Source: Deltaproteobacteria bacterium
GTDB taxonomy: Bacteria > Desulfobacterota > DSM-4660 > Desulfatiglandales > B25-G16
Direction of reading: 5' to 3'
Assembly: GCA_019308645.1 (NCBI GenBank)
Contig: JAFDHR010000263.1
Location: 1 to 5,873, forward strand
DNA length: 5,873 nt
Shown here in pieces: positions 4,787-5,873 of the stretch; positions within the stretch are counted from its first letter, which is position 1, and the number at the start of each line of letters is the position of its first letter. Both the position numbers and the translations under genes were made by a program. The notes under the pieces were generated by a model. The model searched no databases. It was not told the origin of the DNA and was given only the letters and a program-made list of their open reading frames with translations.

Positions 4787-5873
4787 ATGGAAATGAAAGT
4801 AATGAAAACACCCAGGTCAGTGGATCTGGCTATCACGGGTCAATGCAATCTCCGGTGTACCTACTGCAGTCATTTCACCAGTGCTGGGGATGTGGAACAA
4901 GATCTTCCAACTGAAAAATGGCTCGAGTTTTTCGATGAACTGGGAAAATGTTCTGTCATGGACGTAACGCTCCAAGGTGCAGAGCCATTTTTCCGAAAAG
5001 ATCTCAAAGAGATCATTCAGGGGATCGTGCGCAATCGCATGAGATTTTCTATCCTGAGCAATGGAACCTTGATCACCAATGAGATAGCCGCTTTTTTAGC
5101 CTCCACCGGACGATGTGACAGCGTTCAGGTGTCGATCGATGGATCAACGCCAGAAACTCACGATGCCTGCAGGGGAGACGGCAACTTTGTTCGGGCCCTG
5201 GAAGGCATCAAGATCCTCCAAAAACAAGGTATTTCTGCGAGTGTCCGGGTAACTATCCACAAATACAATGTGCATGACCTTGCTGCTATTGCCAGACTTC
5301 TTCTGGAAGATATGGGTCTTTCGGGCTTTTCCACCAACTCAGCTTCCTTTATGGGCCTGTGCCGTTACAATGTCGAGGATGTACAACTCACCATTCAGGA
5401 GCGCTCCCTTGCAATGGAGGCCCTTTTGAGACTTAATGAAAAATATAACGGTCGTATCAGTGCAGATGCAGGGCCTCTTGCCGAGGCGAAGTCATGGCTT
5501 GAGATGGAACAGGCGCGCCGTGATGGGCAAAAGTCAATGCCGGGGCGAGGTCATCTCACCGGCTGTAGTGGACCTATGAGCAAAATCGCGGTGCGTTCTG
5601 ACGGAGTTATGGTTCCGTGTATTCAGATGAGCCATATCGAGCTGGGCCGAATCAACAGAGACGATCTCAAAGAGATCTGGCAGAATCATCCGGAGCTCAA
5701 GAGACTCAGAGAGCGAAGCGCCATTCCCCTAAGCAGTTTCGAGTTTTGTAAAGACTGCCCTTACATCAACTACTGCACCGGCAACTGCCCTGCCCTGGCA
5801 TATACGATTATAGGCAATGATGCGCATCCCAGCCCTGATGCGTGTTTGAGGGGATTTTTGGAGGAGGGGGGGA
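4787..5873 (+). CDS. scmE: Radical SAM/SPASM protein ScmE, 3' end cut by window
   Basis: Radical S-adenosylmethionine enzyme predicted to modify a peptide brought by ScmD. The frame is open to the window edge (362 codons seen), so the stop lies beyond. The SAM-binding [4Fe-4S] motif is CNLRCTYC (Cys20, Cys24, Cys27), followed by the GGE-position motif QGAEPF (63-68), SNGT (91-94) and VSIDGS (115-120). The C-terminal SPASM domain carries a complete set for auxiliary clusters: Cys260, the GX4C at Gly273-Cys278, CX2CX5CX3C at Cys321/324/330/334, and Cys353. I recognise it as ScmE of the SynChlorMet cassette. The visible length is close to full for this family, so only a short tail should be missing. 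The ATG at 4787 follows the scmD stop directly, with AAGAG about 6 nt upstream. ATGs at 4793 and 4802 are alternatives. A second radical SAM gene (scmF) would be expected further right. Confidence 0.85.
   Translation, partial: MEMKVMKTPRSVDLAITGQCNLRCTYCSHFTSAGDVEQDLPTEKWLEFFDELGKCSVMDVTLQGAEPFFRKDLKEIIQGIVRNRMRFSILSNGTLITNEIAAFLASTGRCDSVQVSIDGSTPETHDACRGDGNFVRALEGIKILQKQGISASVRVTIHKYNVHDLAAIARLLLEDMGLSGFSTNSASFMGLCRYNVEDVQLTIQERSLAMEALLRLNEKYNGRISADAGPLAEAKSWLEMEQARRDGQKSMPGRGHLTGCSGPMSKIAVRSDGVMVPCIQMSHIELGRINRDDLKEIWQNHPELKRLRERSAIPLSSFEFCKDCPYINYCTGNCPALAYTIIGNDAHPSPDACLRGFLEEGG

Overview
The window looks like an accessory stretch of the chromosome of an anaerobic bacterium, most plausibly of the Deltaproteobacteria/Desulfobacterota type. 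The clues are a FolE2-type GTP cyclohydrolase, a stand-alone AICAR transformylase instead of a bifunctional PurH, abundant palindromic intergenic repeats, and a radical-SAM cassette that I recognise as the 'SynChlorMet' (scm) type, named from Syntrophobacter, Chlorobium and Methanocella. This taxonomic call is inference. The left two thirds looks AT-rich; the two scm genes at the right end look clearly richer in G+C.

Layout. 1-202: no assignable gene, but a solo copy of a dispersed 21-nt repeat (133-153) and a short tandem array (168-200) that runs up to the folE2 start. 203-979: folE2. 971-1320: a gap bounded by imperfect 29-nt inverted repeats, the left of which supplies the folE2 stop codon. 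1348-2643: purH-type AICAR transformylase. 2695-2887: a nested palindromic, MITE-like element. 2888-3164: nothing assignable. 3165-3825 (minus strand): a VapBC-like toxin-antitoxin pair with overlapping genes, whose promoter at 3865-3893 contains a perfect palindrome. 3943-4134: a second, truncated copy of the last 64 codons of purH. 4145-4498: AT-rich, with no gene. 4499-4786: scmD (PqqD-like). 4787 to the right edge: scmE (radical SAM/SPASM), cut by the window end.

How the parts relate. FolE2 starts pterin synthesis, feeding folate and/or queuosine pathways, and the AICAR transformylase uses a folate one-carbon donor. The link is metabolic rather than operonic, because about 370 nt of repeat-rich DNA separates the genes. 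ScmD and ScmE abut exactly and look like two parts of a peptide-modification system (RiPP-like): a peptide-binding PqqD-like protein and a multi-cluster radical SAM enzyme. No precursor peptide is recognisable inside the window.

The most unusual feature is the purH 3'-end duplication. The two copies flank the toxin-antitoxin module as direct repeats 1497 nt apart. They differ at 13 third codon positions over 62 codons without one amino acid change, and 12 of those 13 differences are toward G/C in the fragment. This suggests that a segment was inserted or recombined at the 3' end of purH, or that the right-hand DNA came from a GC-richer relative.
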